NCBI RefSeq assembly: GCF_022631375.1
Contig: NZ_JALBGC010000002.1
Location: forward strand, 1,031,238 to 1,095,237
Direction: 5' to 3'
DNA: 64,000 nt
From: Hymenobacter cyanobacteriorum
GTDB taxonomy: Bacteria; Bacteroidota; Bacteroidia; Cytophagales; Hymenobacteraceae
Part shown: one piece after another, positions 44,565 through 54,738 of the stretch
Numbering within the stretch: the stretch's first letter is position 1
Layout: each line of letters starts with the position of its first letter
Program-made: the position numbers and the translations under genes
Notes under the pieces: model-generated
Told to the model about the DNA's origin: nothing
The model's input: the letters and a program-made list of their open reading frames with translations, nothing else
Database searches by the model: none

Positions 44565-44657
44565 GTTAAAAGTTGAGAGTTAAAAGTTAAAACCCGCTCA
44601 GATAGCCCGAAAGGCAATGTCTGAGCGGGTTTTAACTTTTAACTCTCAACTTTTAAC
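44565..44657. terminator. Perfect 38-base inverted repeat between convergent genes
   Basis: Arms 44565-44602 and 44620-44657 are exact complements, with a 17-base loop. The inner part ends AACCCGCTCAGA and the outer part repeats TTAAAAGTT. The outer A/T-rich arms place T-runs on both sides of a GC stem, so it can terminate both convergent genes. Confidence 0.75.
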
Positions 44658-44661
44658 CCCT

Positions 44662-45546
44662 TTACAGCGCCCGCCGAATCCGGTCTTTCAACCCCTCCGT
44701 GGCTTCGAGCAGCGGCAGGCGCACGGCGGCGCCGCACACGCCCAGGCCTTCGAGGGCCGCTTTCACGCCCACGGGGTTGCTTTCCTCATACATCAGCGGG
44801 TTGAGGGGCAGCAGGCTGAACAGGCCGGCGCGGGCGGCCGCAAAGTCGCCGGCCAGAGCGGCGCGGGTAAGCTCGGCAAAACGCTTGGGGAAGGCGTTGG
44901 CCAGCACCGAGATGATGCCTTCCGCCCCGCAGGCGATGAGGGCAGGCGTGAGCATGTCGTCGCCCGAAAGCAGCAGGAAATCCTTGGGTTTGCCGGCGGC
45001 AATGGCCAGGCACTGCTCCATGTTGCCGCTGGCTTCTTTGATGCCGATGATGTTGGCGTGGCGGGCCAGGCGCAGCGTGGTTTCGGCCGCGATGTTGGAG
45101 GCCGTGCGGCCGGGCACGTTGTAGAGGATGATGGGTAACGGGCTGGCGTCGGCCAGGCGAGTGTAGTGCGCGATGAGGCCAGCCTGGCTGGGCTTGTTGT
45201 AGGCGGGGCTGGCCGAAAGAATGGCGGCCACGCCGGTAAGGTCGGTGCTGCGGAAAAGCTCCTCGGCGGCCGCCGTATCGTTGCCGCCGATGCCGTACAC
45301 CAGCGGCACGCGGCCGGCCACGTGCTCCACGGCAACGCGCAGCAGCTCAGCTTTCTCAGCGGCCGTGGTAGTGGGCGACTCGCCGGTGGTGCCATTCACC
45401 ACGAGGTATTCGACGCCGCCTTCGATGCAGAAATCGAGCAGGTGCCGCCAGCCGGCGTAGTCCACCGCCAAATTCGGGGTGAAGGGCGTGACCAGGGCCA
45501 CGCCAGTGCCGTGAAATGCGGGGAGACGAGTGCCAGTTGTGTGCAT
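44662..45546 (-). CDS. dapA: 4-hydroxy-tetrahydrodipicolinate synthase
   Basis: 294 residues. First committed step of lysine and diaminopimelate synthesis, condensing pyruvate with aspartate semialdehyde. The pattern VVNGTTGESPTT holds the threonine pair of the catalytic triad, PIILYNVPGRT the tyrosine, and IIGIKEASGNM the Schiff-base lysine. Length fits the family. A promoter box TACTTTTG lies 33 bases upstream. Convergent with the LutA-like gene, diverging from a palindromic repeat. Confidence 0.95.
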   Translation of the reverse strand: MHTTGTRLPAFHGTGVALVTPFTPNLAVDYAGWRHLLDFCIEGGVEYLVVNGTTGESPTTTAAEKAELLRVAVEHVAGRVPLVYGIGGNDTAAAEELFRSTDLTGVAAILSASPAYNKPSQAGLIAHYTRLADASPLPIILYNVPGRTASNIAAETTLRLARHANIIGIKEASGNMEQCLAIAAGKPKDFLLLSGDDMLTPALIACGAEGIISVLANAFPKRFAELTRAALAGDFAAARAGLFSLLPLNPLMYEESNPVGVKAALEGLGVCGAAVRLPLLEATEGLKDRIRRAL

Positions 45547-45578
45547 GCCGGGAGTTTGGGCGTTAGTTTTGTGGGCTG

Positions 45579-45586
45579 CAAAAGTA
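45579..45586 (-). promoter_or_regulatory. -7 promoter box for dapA
   Basis: TACTTTTG (minus strand), a perfect TAnnTTTG match followed by CAGCCC. Confidence 0.6.
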
Positions 45587-45625
45587 GCAGGTCGGCTCGC
45601 TATTCGGCGGCTTCCCCGCGCAGGT

Positions 45626-45725
45626 CGTCATGCAGAGCGCAGCGAAGCATCTTGCCCGCCGCCACTAATCCTTTCAATTGAATTGGGTTGCGCGGTAAAG
45701 ATGCTTCGCTGCGCTCTGCATGACG
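45626..45725. repeat. Imperfect palindrome, family copy 7 (GCAGAGC type)
   Basis: CGTCATGCAGAGCGCAGCGA at 45626 mirrors TCGCTGCGCTCTGCATGACG ending at 45725; loop with ACTAATCC and AATTGGGTTG. Confidence 0.88.
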
Positions 45726-45805
45726 GGGCATCTTTTATCAGCATTAGCTTCGATTAAATTCCCCATTTCACTCCCCGGTTGCGAAGCCCGGCTTCGCGCG
45801 TTTCA

Positions 45806-46738
45806 ATGAAAGTTTCTATTGCTTCCCTCCTGCTGGCCGCCCTGACCCTGGCTGCCTGCGACTCGAAAACCGCCACCACCGGCGAAAGCGCCACCAGCAA
45901 AGCCACCGTAGGCGCGGCCGACTCGCTGACCACCGACCCGGCCGCGGCCAAAACCTCGGGCACCCAGGCCACCGCCACCGACGAGGCCAACGCCACGCCC
46001 GCCCCCGACCCCACCACCATCCCGGCCGGCAAGGCCGGCGACGCAGCCGGCATTCTGGCCCGGCCGCAGGTGCCCATCCTCTGCTACCACCAGATTCGGG
46101 ACTGGACGGCCCGCGACTCGAAGGGTGCCAAGGACTACATCGTGCCCATTGCCGCCTTCAAGGCCCAGATTAAAATGCTGGCCGACAGCGGCTACCACAC
46201 CATCTCGCCCGACCAGCTCTACGCCTACATGACCACCGGGGCCAAGCTGCCGAGCAAGCCCATCATGCTCACGTTTGATGATACCGACCTCGACCAGTTC
46301 ACCATTGCCCGGCCCACGCTGGAGCAGTACGGCTACAAGGCCATGTACTTCGTGATGACCGTGAGCCTGGGCCGCCCCCACTACATGACCAAAGCCATGG
46401 TGAAGCAGTTGTCCGACGAGGGCAACGTCATCGGCTCGCACACCTGGGACCACCACAACGTGAAGAAGTACCAGGGCAAGGACTGGGAAACCCAAATCGA
46501 CAAGCCCACCAAAACGCTGGAGGAAATTACCGGCAAGAAAATCAACTACTTCGCCTACCCCTTCGGCCTCTGGAACACCCAGGCCTTCCCCGAGCTGAAG
46601 AAGCGCGGCTTCGTGGCCGCCTTCTCGCTGGCCGAAAAGCGCGACCAGCAGGACCCGCTCTTCACCATCCGCCGCATCATCGCCAGCGGCTACTGGAGCC
46701 CCAAAACGCTGCGCAACAACATTGTGCAGTCGTTCTAG
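45806..46738 (+). CDS. Polysaccharide deacetylase lipoprotein
   Basis: 310 residues from ATG at 45806, with lipobox LAAC near residue 17. An Ala/Thr-rich linker (to about residue 80) precedes a NodB-type domain: ILCYHQI, IMLTFDDTDLDQF with metal-binding aspartates, VIGSHTWDHHN with histidines, and YFAYPFGLWN. It probably deacetylates a polysaccharide in the periplasm or at the outer membrane, like PgaB/IcaB enzymes. Followed by a strong terminator. A short GCGAAGC/GCTTCGC hairpin (45781-45797) lies just upstream of the start. Confidence 0.88.
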   Translation: MKVSIASLLLAALTLAACDSKTATTGESATSKATVGAADSLTTDPAAAKTSGTQATATDEANATPAPDPTTIPAGKAGDAAGILARPQVPILCYHQIRDWTARDSKGAKDYIVPIAAFKAQIKMLADSGYHTISPDQLYAYMTTGAKLPSKPIMLTFDDTDLDQFTIARPTLEQYGYKAMYFVMTVSLGRPHYMTKAMVKQLSDEGNVIGSHTWDHHNVKKYQGKDWETQIDKPTKTLEEITGKKINYFAYPFGLWNTQAFPELKKRGFVAAFSLAEKRDQQDPLFTIRRIIASGYWSPKTLRNNIVQSF

Positions 46739-46747
46739 CGTCTAGCC

Positions 46748-46802
46748 CAGCAAAAAAGCAAAAGGCCCGGGGGATTATTCCGGGCCTTTTGCTTTTTTGC
46801 TG
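46748..46802. terminator. Bidirectional rho-independent terminator
   Basis: Perfect 23-base stem (arms 46748-46770 and 46780-46802, core AAAAGGCCCGG) with a 9-base loop. The minus-strand hypothetical gene's last codons run into it. Confidence 0.9.
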
Positions 46803-47113
46803 TCGAAGAAAGTAGGCGGCAAGGTCAACAGCCGATTCAGGAGGTCATTGCGTAGTGCTTCGCTCTCTGACGCAATGGAAAACGTCCAGTTATCCAGCAA
46901 CATCACCACTCTCTTTTCGCGAATGACAAACTCCGCCGTGTAGCCCTCCACGATATCTGTTACTGGTGGCGGTGTGAAACCATACGCGCCGGAAATAAAT
47001 AGCAACAACGGCAAAAACACTTCGCTGGCAACCGGCTCAATGTCAATGCTTGGCCACTTATTGCCTTCCCATTTACCAGCGTAAAACTGCATTTCCAGTT
47101 CGATGCGCGCCAT
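46775..47113 (-). CDS. Hypothetical protein
   Basis: 112 residues from ATG at 47113, 11 bases downstream of bcp on the same strand, so probably co-transcribed. The sequence has no signal peptide; it looks like a small alpha/beta protein (ASEVFLPLLLFISGAYGFTP, FVIREKRVVMLLDNWTFS). The stop lies within the terminator hairpin. Unrecognised. Confidence 0.55.
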   Translation of the reverse strand: MARIELEMQFYAGKWEGNKWPSIDIEPVASEVFLPLLLFISGAYGFTPPPVTDIVEGYTAEFVIREKRVVMLLDNWTFSIASESEALRNDLLNRLLTLPPTFFDSKKAKGPE

Positions 47114-47124
47114 CTACACAGTCG

Positions 47125-47577
47125 TTATTTCAGCCCCCGCAGCACCTTCGCAGCGTTGCTCACGTGGTCGGTAGCCCCGCTCAGGGAGTTGAAGATGTAC
47201 TGAATAACCCCTTCTTTGTCAATCACAAACGTGACGCGGCCGGGCAGCAGGCCCAGCAGGGCGCGGGGCACTTCGTAGAGCTTGCGCACTTTGCCGTCGG
47301 TGTCGGCCAGCAGTTCGAAGGGCAGGCGGTGCTTCTGGGTAAATTTCTGGTGCGAGGCTTCGCTGTCGGAACTGACGCCCACTACTTCGGCCCCGAGGTC
47401 CTTGAAATCCTCGTACTGGTCGCGGAACGAGCAGGCTTCGGCCGTGCAGCCGGGCGTGTCATCCTTGGGGTAGAAGTAGAGGACGACGTGGCGGCCGCGC
47501 TGGTCGGCCAGCCGAAACGACTGGCCGGAAGTGGTGGTGAGGGTGAAATCGGGCGCGGGCTGGCCTACCTGGAGCAT
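47125..47577 (-). CDS. bcp: Thiol peroxidase, peroxiredoxin Q/Bcp type
   Basis: 150 residues from ATG at 47577. Reduces hydrogen and organic peroxides with thioredoxin. The peroxidatic Cys44 and resolving Cys49 are five residues apart (TPGCTAEACSFRD), typical of the PrxQ/Bcp group, and the fold blocks LYFYPKDD, VVGVSSDSEASH and GRVTFVIDKEG are present. Upstream lies GTACTTTGCGGCC, a promoter-like box. It diverges from the glycosyltransferase gene at 47673. Confidence 0.95.
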   Translation of the reverse strand: MLQVGQPAPDFTLTTTSGQSFRLADQRGRHVVLYFYPKDDTPGCTAEACSFRDQYEDFKDLGAEVVGVSSDSEASHQKFTQKHRLPFELLADTDGKVRKLYEVPRALLGLLPGRVTFVIDKEGVIQYIFNSLSGATDHVSNAAKVLRGLK

Positions 47578-47640
47578 AATAAAAACGATGAATTGAGGCC
47601 GCAAAGTACGGCCGACGTAAGGCTTTGCGGGCAAAGGCGT

Positions 47641-47648
47641 CATCTTTG
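47641..47648 (+). promoter_or_regulatory. -7 promoter box for the 47673 glycosyltransferase gene
   Basis: CATCTTTG, one change from TAnnTTTG and followed by CAGCCC, 24 bases before the ATG. Confidence 0.45.
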
Positions 47649-47672
47649 CAGCCCGTTCGTTCACTTGCTTTC

Positions 47673-48371
47673 ATGTCGCAGCCCCGCATCAGCGTTATCA
47701 TACCGGCCCACAATGAGGCCGGGGCCATTGCCTTGGTGCTGGCCGAAATCCCGCAGGGCCTCGTGCATGAGGTGATTGTAGTCGACAATAATTCGAGCGA
47801 CGACACCGGCGCTATTGCCCGCGCCAATGGGGCTACCGTGCTGCGCGAGCCCCGCCCCGGCTACGGCTACGCCTGCCTGGCCGGCATGGCTCACGCCTTC
47901 GGGCGCGATAAATCCGAATGGCCCGACCTCGTCGTATTTCTCGACGGCGACCATTCCGATTTTCCCGAACAAATGCCCGAACTACTGGCCCCGCTCCTGC
48001 GCGGGGAGGCCGACCTCGTCATCGGTTCGCGGGCGCTGGGCGAGCGCGAGAAAGGCTCGCTGCTGCCCCAGCAGCGCTTCGGCAATTGGCTGGCCGCTCG
48101 CCTGCTGAACCTGCGTTACGGTGGTAAAGTCACCGATTTGGGGCCGTTTCGGGCCGTTACGACCCCGGCCCTGCAGGCCATCGGCATGGAAGACAAAACC
48201 TACGGCTGGACGGTGGAAATGCAGGTGAAAGCCGCCCGCCTGGGCCTGCGCACCGTGGAAGTACCCGTGCGCTACCGCAAGCGCATCGGCACGAGCAAGG
48301 TGTCGGGCACGGTGAAGGGCACCATCGGGGCCGGCTACAAAATTCTCTGGACGATTTTCAAATACTGGTAA
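47673..48371 (+). CDS. Family 2 glycosyltransferase (dolichol-phosphate-mannose-synthase-like)
   Basis: 232 residues from ATG at 47673. GT-A fold: ISVIIPAHNEAGAIALVL, VDNNSSDDT, and the DxD block VFLDGDHSDFPEQM. C-terminal VPVRYRKRIGTSKVSGT fits the DPM1-like branch that transfers sugars to polyprenyl phosphate. No membrane segments, as for DPM1-type enzymes. It precedes a membrane GT2 and a multi-pass GT gene, suggesting a glycan or glycolipid pathway. Confidence 0.85.
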   Translation: MSQPRISVIIPAHNEAGAIALVLAEIPQGLVHEVIVVDNNSSDDTGAIARANGATVLREPRPGYGYACLAGMAHAFGRDKSEWPDLVVFLDGDHSDFPEQMPELLAPLLRGEADLVIGSRALGEREKGSLLPQQRFGNWLAARLLNLRYGGKVTDLGPFRAVTTPALQAIGMEDKTYGWTVEMQVKAARLGLRTVEVPVRYRKRIGTSKVSGTVKGTIGAGYKILWTIFKYW

Positions 48372-48461
48372 TCCGGGCCGCTGGCCAGGGTTGCGGCCGG
48401 CGCCGCGCCAGCCGGGTTTCGTTGTTTTTGCTTTGATACACGCTTACGTTTCCTGTTTCTG

Positions 48462-49919
<1,458 letters not shown>

Positions 49920-49979
49920 CGCCACTTACCTGCGTTTAGTCGCGCCACCGGTCAATTGTTTACCAGTCACCCTTCAAAC

Positions 49980-50005
49980 GTAGAGACGCAAATATGCGTC
50001 TCTAC
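49980..50005. repeat. Perfect hairpin GTAGAGACGCA
   Basis: GTAGAGACGCA / TGCGTCTCTAC (49980-49990, 49995-50005) with loop AATA, upstream of the next gene. A related GACGCA/TGCGTC hairpin follows aspA at 63782. Confidence 0.65.
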
Positions 50006-50031
50006 ATCCTCCACTCCTTCCTTAACCATCG

Positions 50032-51387
50032 TTGCCGCTTAAGTTCCCTTCCGCTTCTCAGTTGCTGGCGTTGCTGCTCTCGGCCGCTGCCTACGCGGGC
50101 CTGGCCTACGCCACGCCGCGGGCGGAGTTTGGGCAGCTGCTGGCGCTAATGGCCGTGGCGCTGGCGGCTTATGCCTGGCTGCTACGCACGCGGCTGCCGC
50201 TGCGCTGGGGCCTGGGCGCGGCGCTGGTATTCCGCTTGCTGTGGGTGCCCGCCCAGCCCGCGCTGTCCGATGATGTGTACCGCTTCCGCTGGGATGGCCT
50301 GCTGGTAGCGCACGGCGTCAACCCTTTCCAGTTTCGGCCCGATGAGCTGATTGCCGACGGGGCCCGCACTGCTTTTTCCGACGCCACTACCCGCGCCCAG
50401 GTGCTGCCCGAGTTACAACAGCTCTACCGCCAGCTCAATTCGCCGCACTACTATTCGGTGTATCCACCAGTGTGCCAGGCGGTTTTTGGCGCGGCCGCCC
50501 GCCTGTTCCCTACTTCCGAGCAGGGTTTTGTGATGAGCCTGCGGGCGGCAGTGCTGCTGGCCGAAGCCGGTACGACCTGGCTGCTGCTGGCGCTGCTGCC
50601 GGCGCTGGGCTGGCCGGCGGCGCGGGCGTTGCGCTACCTGCTCCACCCGCTGGTCATCGTCGAGCTTACGGGCAACCTGCATTTCGAAGCGCTGGCCATT
50701 TGTTTCGTGCTGCTGGCCATGTGGCTGCTGCACCGGCAACAGTGGGCGCGCTCGGCCGGGGCGCTGGGGCTGGCGGTGGCGGCCAAGCTGCTGCCGCTGC
50801 TGGCGCTGCCGTTGCTGGTGCGGCGGCTGGGCTGGCGGCGGTTTGTGGCTTACGCGGCTGTCGTGGCGGGTGTGCTGCTGGTGCTGTTCGCGCCGTTTAT
50901 TTCGGTAGCGTTGGTCATCAATATCAGCCGCAGCCTCAACCTGTATTTCCGCAGCTTCGAGTTCAATGCCAGTATTTATTACGTGTTGCGGGCCATTGGC
51001 TACCGACTCACCACGTACAACGAAATTGCCCGTATCGGCCCGGCCCTGGCGCTGACGTCGGCATTGTTTGGGCTGGGACTGGCCTGGCGCGAGCGGCGGC
51101 CGACCCTGGCCACGCTGCCAGTGGCGCTGCTTTTGCTACTCACAGGCTACTACGCGCTGGCCACTACTGTGCACCCGTGGTATATCACGCCGCTTATTGC
51201 GCTGGCCCCGCTCACGCGGTTCCGGTACCCGCTGGTGTGGGGCGGGGCAGCCGTGCTGTCGTACGCGGCCTACCGCACCACGGCTTATACCGAAAACCTG
51301 TGGCTGGTCGGGCTGGAATACACCGTTGTGGGGGCCGTGCTGGTCTGGGAACTGACGCGGCGCTCATTGAGGAATGAGGAATTTTGA
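50032..51387 (+). CDS. Multi-pass polyprenyl-type glycosyltransferase-like protein
   Basis: 451 residues with about ten membrane segments. The N-terminal loop LSDDVYRFRWDGLLVAHGVNPFQF carries an acidic pair typical of GT-C fold enzymes that use polyprenyl-phosphate sugars; SVYPPVCQAVF and a HPWYITPL block also suggest this class. The only start in frame after an upstream stop is TTG at 50032 (CTG/TTG follow), with no ATG. It is last in a run of three glycosyltransferase genes. It converges with the lipoprotein gene at 51429, 41 bases away. Confidence 0.8.
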   Translation: MPLKFPSASQLLALLLSAAAYAGLAYATPRAEFGQLLALMAVALAAYAWLLRTRLPLRWGLGAALVFRLLWVPAQPALSDDVYRFRWDGLLVAHGVNPFQFRPDELIADGARTAFSDATTRAQVLPELQQLYRQLNSPHYYSVYPPVCQAVFGAAARLFPTSEQGFVMSLRAAVLLAEAGTTWLLLALLPALGWPAARALRYLLHPLVIVELTGNLHFEALAICFVLLAMWLLHRQQWARSAGALGLAVAAKLLPLLALPLLVRRLGWRRFVAYAAVVAGVLLVLFAPFISVALVINISRSLNLYFRSFEFNASIYYVLRAIGYRLTTYNEIARIGPALALTSALFGLGLAWRERRPTLATLPVALLLLLTGYYALATTVHPWYITPLIALAPLTRFRYPLVWGGAAVLSYAAYRTTAYTENLWLVGLEYTVVGAVLVWELTRRSLRNEEF

Positions 51388-51428
51388 AACCCATCTCCGG
51401 ACTTCAATTCTTCATTAAGCGCAGCACA

Positions 51429-52322
51429 CTACTTCGGCCAATACGCGTAGCGCCGCTGGCTTTTCAAACGCAGCGTGCGGCCGTCCCAAGTGGTTTGGCG
51501 CAGCAGCATATTGGGGTAGGCTTTGGCAAACCAATACACGTTCTGCTTGTCGGGCGCCAGCTGCACGGCTACCCGCCAGGCCGGCGCGGGTGCTTCGGCA
51601 GCCGGTGCTTCGGTCGTGCTGAGGTGCGCGTTGTAGTATGCTGGCGGGCCGGCTTTGCTGGTTTGCTGCAGGTCCATCACCACTAGGTCGAAGGCGGACT
51701 GCTGGGCGAAGCGCAGGGTGCGCAACGTGTACGGCAGCGCGTCCTCCAGCAACACATCGCGCCGCAGGTCGCGGCTGCCCACACCCTGCAGGTCCCAATA
51801 CGAGTTGTAGCTTTCCTTGAAGTTTACGCCGTCATCGACGATGGCCTTGAAGGTGTTGCCGCACCATTCCTGCGACGAGGAGGTCATCTTGTACAACGCC
51901 ACGGGCTGGTCGCGCCGGAAGAACAACGACGTGAGGTAGTGGTACGGGTACTGGTCGGCCGGAATCTGGCAGAACTCGTTCACCTTCATCACCGGGAACA
52001 AGTCGTCGCGCTTATAGTCGTCGGTTTTCACGTTGAACTGCTGGTTGAATTCCTCCTTCACCGTGATGAGCGTGTACTCGAACTGCCGCTTTTTCTTGTA
52101 CACGGTACGCTCGGCATCGTAGGTCGCCACTTCGGCCAGGCCATCTTCCCAGAGTTTGTTCATGGCCCACTGCTCGTCGAAGTGCGGCATAATGCCCTGC
52201 AGGGCCTGCACCGAGGCGCGGGCTTTTGGCTTATCCGCGTGCTCCGCGTCCGGAGTGCAGGCAGGCAGGCCCGCGCCGATTAAAAGCGCGCCCAGGCCCA
52301 GTAAAAATGGTTGTCGATACAT
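51429..52322 (-). CDS. Lipoprotein of unknown function
   Basis: 297 residues, lipobox LPAC (about residue 22). The mature part begins DAEHADKPKARASVQALQ and contains WEDGLAEVATYDAERTVYKKKRQ, FEYTLITVKEEFNQQFNVKTDDYK, and the cysteine-containing TSSSQEWCGNTF block. This layout reminds me of a Bacteroidota lipoprotein family mis-annotated in databases as a septum-formation (Maf) inhibitor; I give it low weight. Last gene of the minus-strand run, 41 bases after the glycosyltransferase gene. Confidence 0.6.
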   Translation of the reverse strand: MYRQPFLLGLGALLIGAGLPACTPDAEHADKPKARASVQALQGIMPHFDEQWAMNKLWEDGLAEVATYDAERTVYKKKRQFEYTLITVKEEFNQQFNVKTDDYKRDDLFPVMKVNEFCQIPADQYPYHYLTSLFFRRDQPVALYKMTSSSQEWCGNTFKAIVDDGVNFKESYNSYWDLQGVGSRDLRRDVLLEDALPYTLRTLRFAQQSAFDLVVMDLQQTSKAGPPAYYNAHLSTTEAPAAEAPAPAWRVAVQLAPDKQNVYWFAKAYPNMLLRQTTWDGRTLRLKSQRRYAYWPK

Positions 52323-52363
52323 AAGTAGAAATACGCACGGAGTCCGCCGTGGTTCGCGGCCAC

Positions 52364-53044
52364 CTACAAGTTATCGGCAGCCAAACTGCCGGCCAGGGCG
52401 GGGTGCGTAGCATTCCAGGCAGCCAGGTCCTGGGCAGTATCCACGTCGCGCAGTTCGGGCAGCAGGGCCGCACGCAAGCCCAGGCGTTGGGCATCGGCCA
52501 GCGTATCGGCCAGCACCGAGTCGGTACTCCAGGTTTTATTCTGGAAGAGCTCGGGCCGTGGCTCCCGCAGGCCCAGCAGGTAATAGCCGCCGTCGGTGGC
52601 CGGGCCGAGTACCACATCGGCAGTCTCCAGAGCGGCAAATGCTTCCGTTAAATGGCTGGCGCGCAGGCCCGGGCAATCGGTGCCGATGATGGCCACGCGC
52701 CCGGCTCCGGCCGCAAACGCCGCCGCAAACGCGGCCGTCATGCGCTCGCCCAGGTCGCCTTCGGGCTGGCAGCAGGCGGCGTGCGCGGCCCACTCGCGGG
52801 CTTCGGCGGCGGTGGGCTCGGCGGCGGCGGTATCGGCCAGCCACACGGTGGCCGGCACGCCGGCCTCTACAATGGAAGTGTTGGTGATGGCCAGCAGCTC
52901 GCGGTACACAGCTAGTGCGGCGGGCTGGCCCACACCGGCCGCCAGCCGGCTTTTCACGCGGCCCAGGGCGGGCACGCGGGCAAACACCAGCAGGTGGCAA
53001 TCAGCAGGTTTCAGCGCCTGTTTGGCAGCAGTAAAGTTACTCAT
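52364..53044 (-). CDS. TIGR04282-type glycosyltransferase of arsenosugar clusters
   Basis: 226 residues from ATG at 53044. Contains LLVFARVPALGRVKSRLAAG (nucleotide-sugar entry), VAIIGTDCPGLRASHLTEAF (metal/acid block) and VVLGPATDGGYYLLGLR. The pattern matches the TIGR04282 family, which sits in arsenosugar biosynthesis loci and is thought to act on sugar intermediates. The start overlaps the stop of the rhodanese gene by 8 bases (ATGAGTAA), which implies translational coupling. Confidence 0.82.
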   Translation of the reverse strand: MSNFTAAKQALKPADCHLLVFARVPALGRVKSRLAAGVGQPAALAVYRELLAITNTSIVEAGVPATVWLADTAAAEPTAAEAREWAAHAACCQPEGDLGERMTAAFAAAFAAGAGRVAIIGTDCPGLRASHLTEAFAALETADVVLGPATDGGYYLLGLREPRPELFQNKTWSTDSVLADTLADAQRLGLRAALLPELRDVDTAQDLAAWNATHPALAGSLAADNL

Positions 53045-53573
53045 ATACTTTGCGGCCACGCCGGAGCCAGCTGCCCCAGAACGTGGAATAAGGATGCACG
53101 GCGTCGGTAACTCCGCCCTCGTTTACTACCGGGTGCCCTTCGTTCACCCACTCAAACAGGCCGCCGTAGAGGTTGCGCACCTGCCGGAAGCCCAACGCGT
53201 GCAGGCGCTCGCCCAGCCGCTCGCTGCGCAGGCCCACCGAGCAGTACACCACCACGGGCCGCGCGCGGTCCAAGTCGGCAAACTGCGCCGTGGGCACCGA
53301 GTCGAAATCGACGAACTGCGCCCCGGCCAGGTGGCTCACCCGCAATTCGGCCGGCGTGCGCGCATCGAGCAGCAGCGGCGGCGCGGGCTGCTGTAGCTCG
53401 CGGGCCAGCTCAACGGCGGGCACCGTGGGCACGGTGTGGCGGTAAATGGTGCGTAGGAGCTGTTGGTATAGCACGCTCGAGCGGGTTGGGACATTCTCCG
53501 CATCTGGTCCGCACCCCGCCAGGGCCAGCAGGCCGAGGCAGCAGCCGAAGCGGAGGATGCGGAGCGGAAGCAT
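53037..53573 (-). CDS. Rhodanese-domain lipoprotein
   Basis: 178 residues with lipobox LAGC (Cys21). The rhodanese domain (about 52-150) has the active-site Cys111 in VVYCSVGLRSER and LLLDARTPAELRVSHLAGA as its typical start. Rhodaneses move sulfane sulfur. The context (ArsS, AhpD-like and glycosyltransferase genes) suggests a role beside arsenosugar formation or redox handling (inference). It overlaps the next gene by 8 bases. Confidence 0.88.
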   Translation of the reverse strand: MLPLRILRFGCCLGLLALAGCGPDAENVPTRSSVLYQQLLRTIYRHTVPTVPAVELARELQQPAPPLLLDARTPAELRVSHLAGAQFVDFDSVPTAQFADLDRARPVVVYCSVGLRSERLGERLHALGFRQVRNLYGGLFEWVNEGHPVVNEGGVTDAVHPYSTFWGSWLRRGRKVYE

Positions 53574-53598
53574 AAGCAGAACGATAAAGCGCCCGGGC

Positions 53599-54663
53599 CT
53601 ACGCCGTAGCGCCGCCGCAGCTCGAGCCCGCGCCGGCCGTGCAGCCGTAGCAGTGCTGGTTCACCACGATGGCACGGGCCTGCAGCGACTCCAGGTCGAA
53701 GTCGCGGATGTGCTGCGAGGCGGTGCGGGCCACCGGCAGCTCAAGCATCTGGTTGAAATCGCAGTCGTAGAGCAGGCCGTCCCAGCCCACCGAGATGGTG
53801 CTGCGGCACATCACATTGGCCGCGGCGGTGGGATTATAGGCCTGCACCAGCTTGTCCATGTAGCCTTCGTAGTTGCCGCTTTCCACCAAATAGTCGAGGA
53901 AGCGGCTCACCGGCAGGTTGGTAATGGCCAGCAGATTGTTGAACGTCACGCCGTGCTCGCGGCTCAGGCGCTGCTTAAACTCACGCTCCAGACTCAGCTG
54001 ATTGCCAGGCAGGAATGCACCGGATGGATTGTATACCAAATCCAGCGTCAAGCCCGAGCCTTCCACGCCGTAGCCCACGGCGTTCAGCATGTGCAGGGCA
54101 CGCATCGACTTGGCAAACACGCCCTCGCCGCGCTGCGCATCGGTGCGGGCGGCGGCAAAGTGCGGCAGCGACGACACCACCCGCACCTTGTGCTTGGCAA
54201 AGAACTCGGGCAGGTCGTGGTACTTCTTATTGGCTACGATGATGGTGAGGTTGCAGCGCACGATGGTGGTGCGGCCCAGCGCCGAAATGCCTTCCACAAA
54301 CCACCGGAAATCGGGGTTCATCTCGGGCGCGCCGCCGGTCAGGTCCACCACTTCGATGTTGGTTTTGGCCAGCGCGTCCAGGCACTGCTGCATGGTTTCG
54401 CGGGTCATGATTTCGGTGCGGTCGGGGCCGGCATCCACGTGGCAATGCTTGCACACCTGGTTGCACATCTTGCCCACGTTCACCTGCAGCACCGTCATTT
54501 CGGTGGGGCGCAGGGGCAGCAAGCCGGTTTCGCGCAGCTTGGCGGCAAAAGCCGGAAAGGCTGCGCCCGCCGTCTGGGCCGGGTTCAGCACGTCGAGCTG
54601 GTAGGAGGAATCGGCCAGTGCGTGGTGCTGGGCGTGGAGCGATTTCGTGGGGGACAAGGACAC
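53599..54663 (-). CDS. arsS: Arsenosugar biosynthesis radical SAM protein ArsS
   Basis: 354 residues if GTG at 54663 is used; TTG at 54657 is equally possible and no ATG lies near. The radical SAM motif CxxxCxxC is CNQVCKHC (Cys67, 71, 74 from this start). The C-terminus has CYGCTAGAGSSCGG, a cysteine-rich tail of this family (some relatives carry selenocysteine there). ArsS adds the adenosyl moiety to dimethylarsinate en route to arsenosugars. No ArsM methyltransferase lies in the window. Fourth from last in the run. Confidence 0.88.
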   Translation of the reverse strand: MSLSPTKSLHAQHHALADSSYQLDVLNPAQTAGAAFPAFAAKLRETGLLPLRPTEMTVLQVNVGKMCNQVCKHCHVDAGPDRTEIMTRETMQQCLDALAKTNIEVVDLTGGAPEMNPDFRWFVEGISALGRTTIVRCNLTIIVANKKYHDLPEFFAKHKVRVVSSLPHFAAARTDAQRGEGVFAKSMRALHMLNAVGYGVEGSGLTLDLVYNPSGAFLPGNQLSLEREFKQRLSREHGVTFNNLLAITNLPVSRFLDYLVESGNYEGYMDKLVQAYNPTAAANVMCRSTISVGWDGLLYDCDFNQMLELPVARTASQHIRDFDLESLQARAIVVNQHCYGCTAGAGSSCGGATA

Positions 54664-54738
54664 GGGGAGCGGGATAGAGGAAAACTGAATCAGAAACAAG
54701 AAGCGGGCACTGCACAGCAATGCCCCGCTCCTGCCGGC

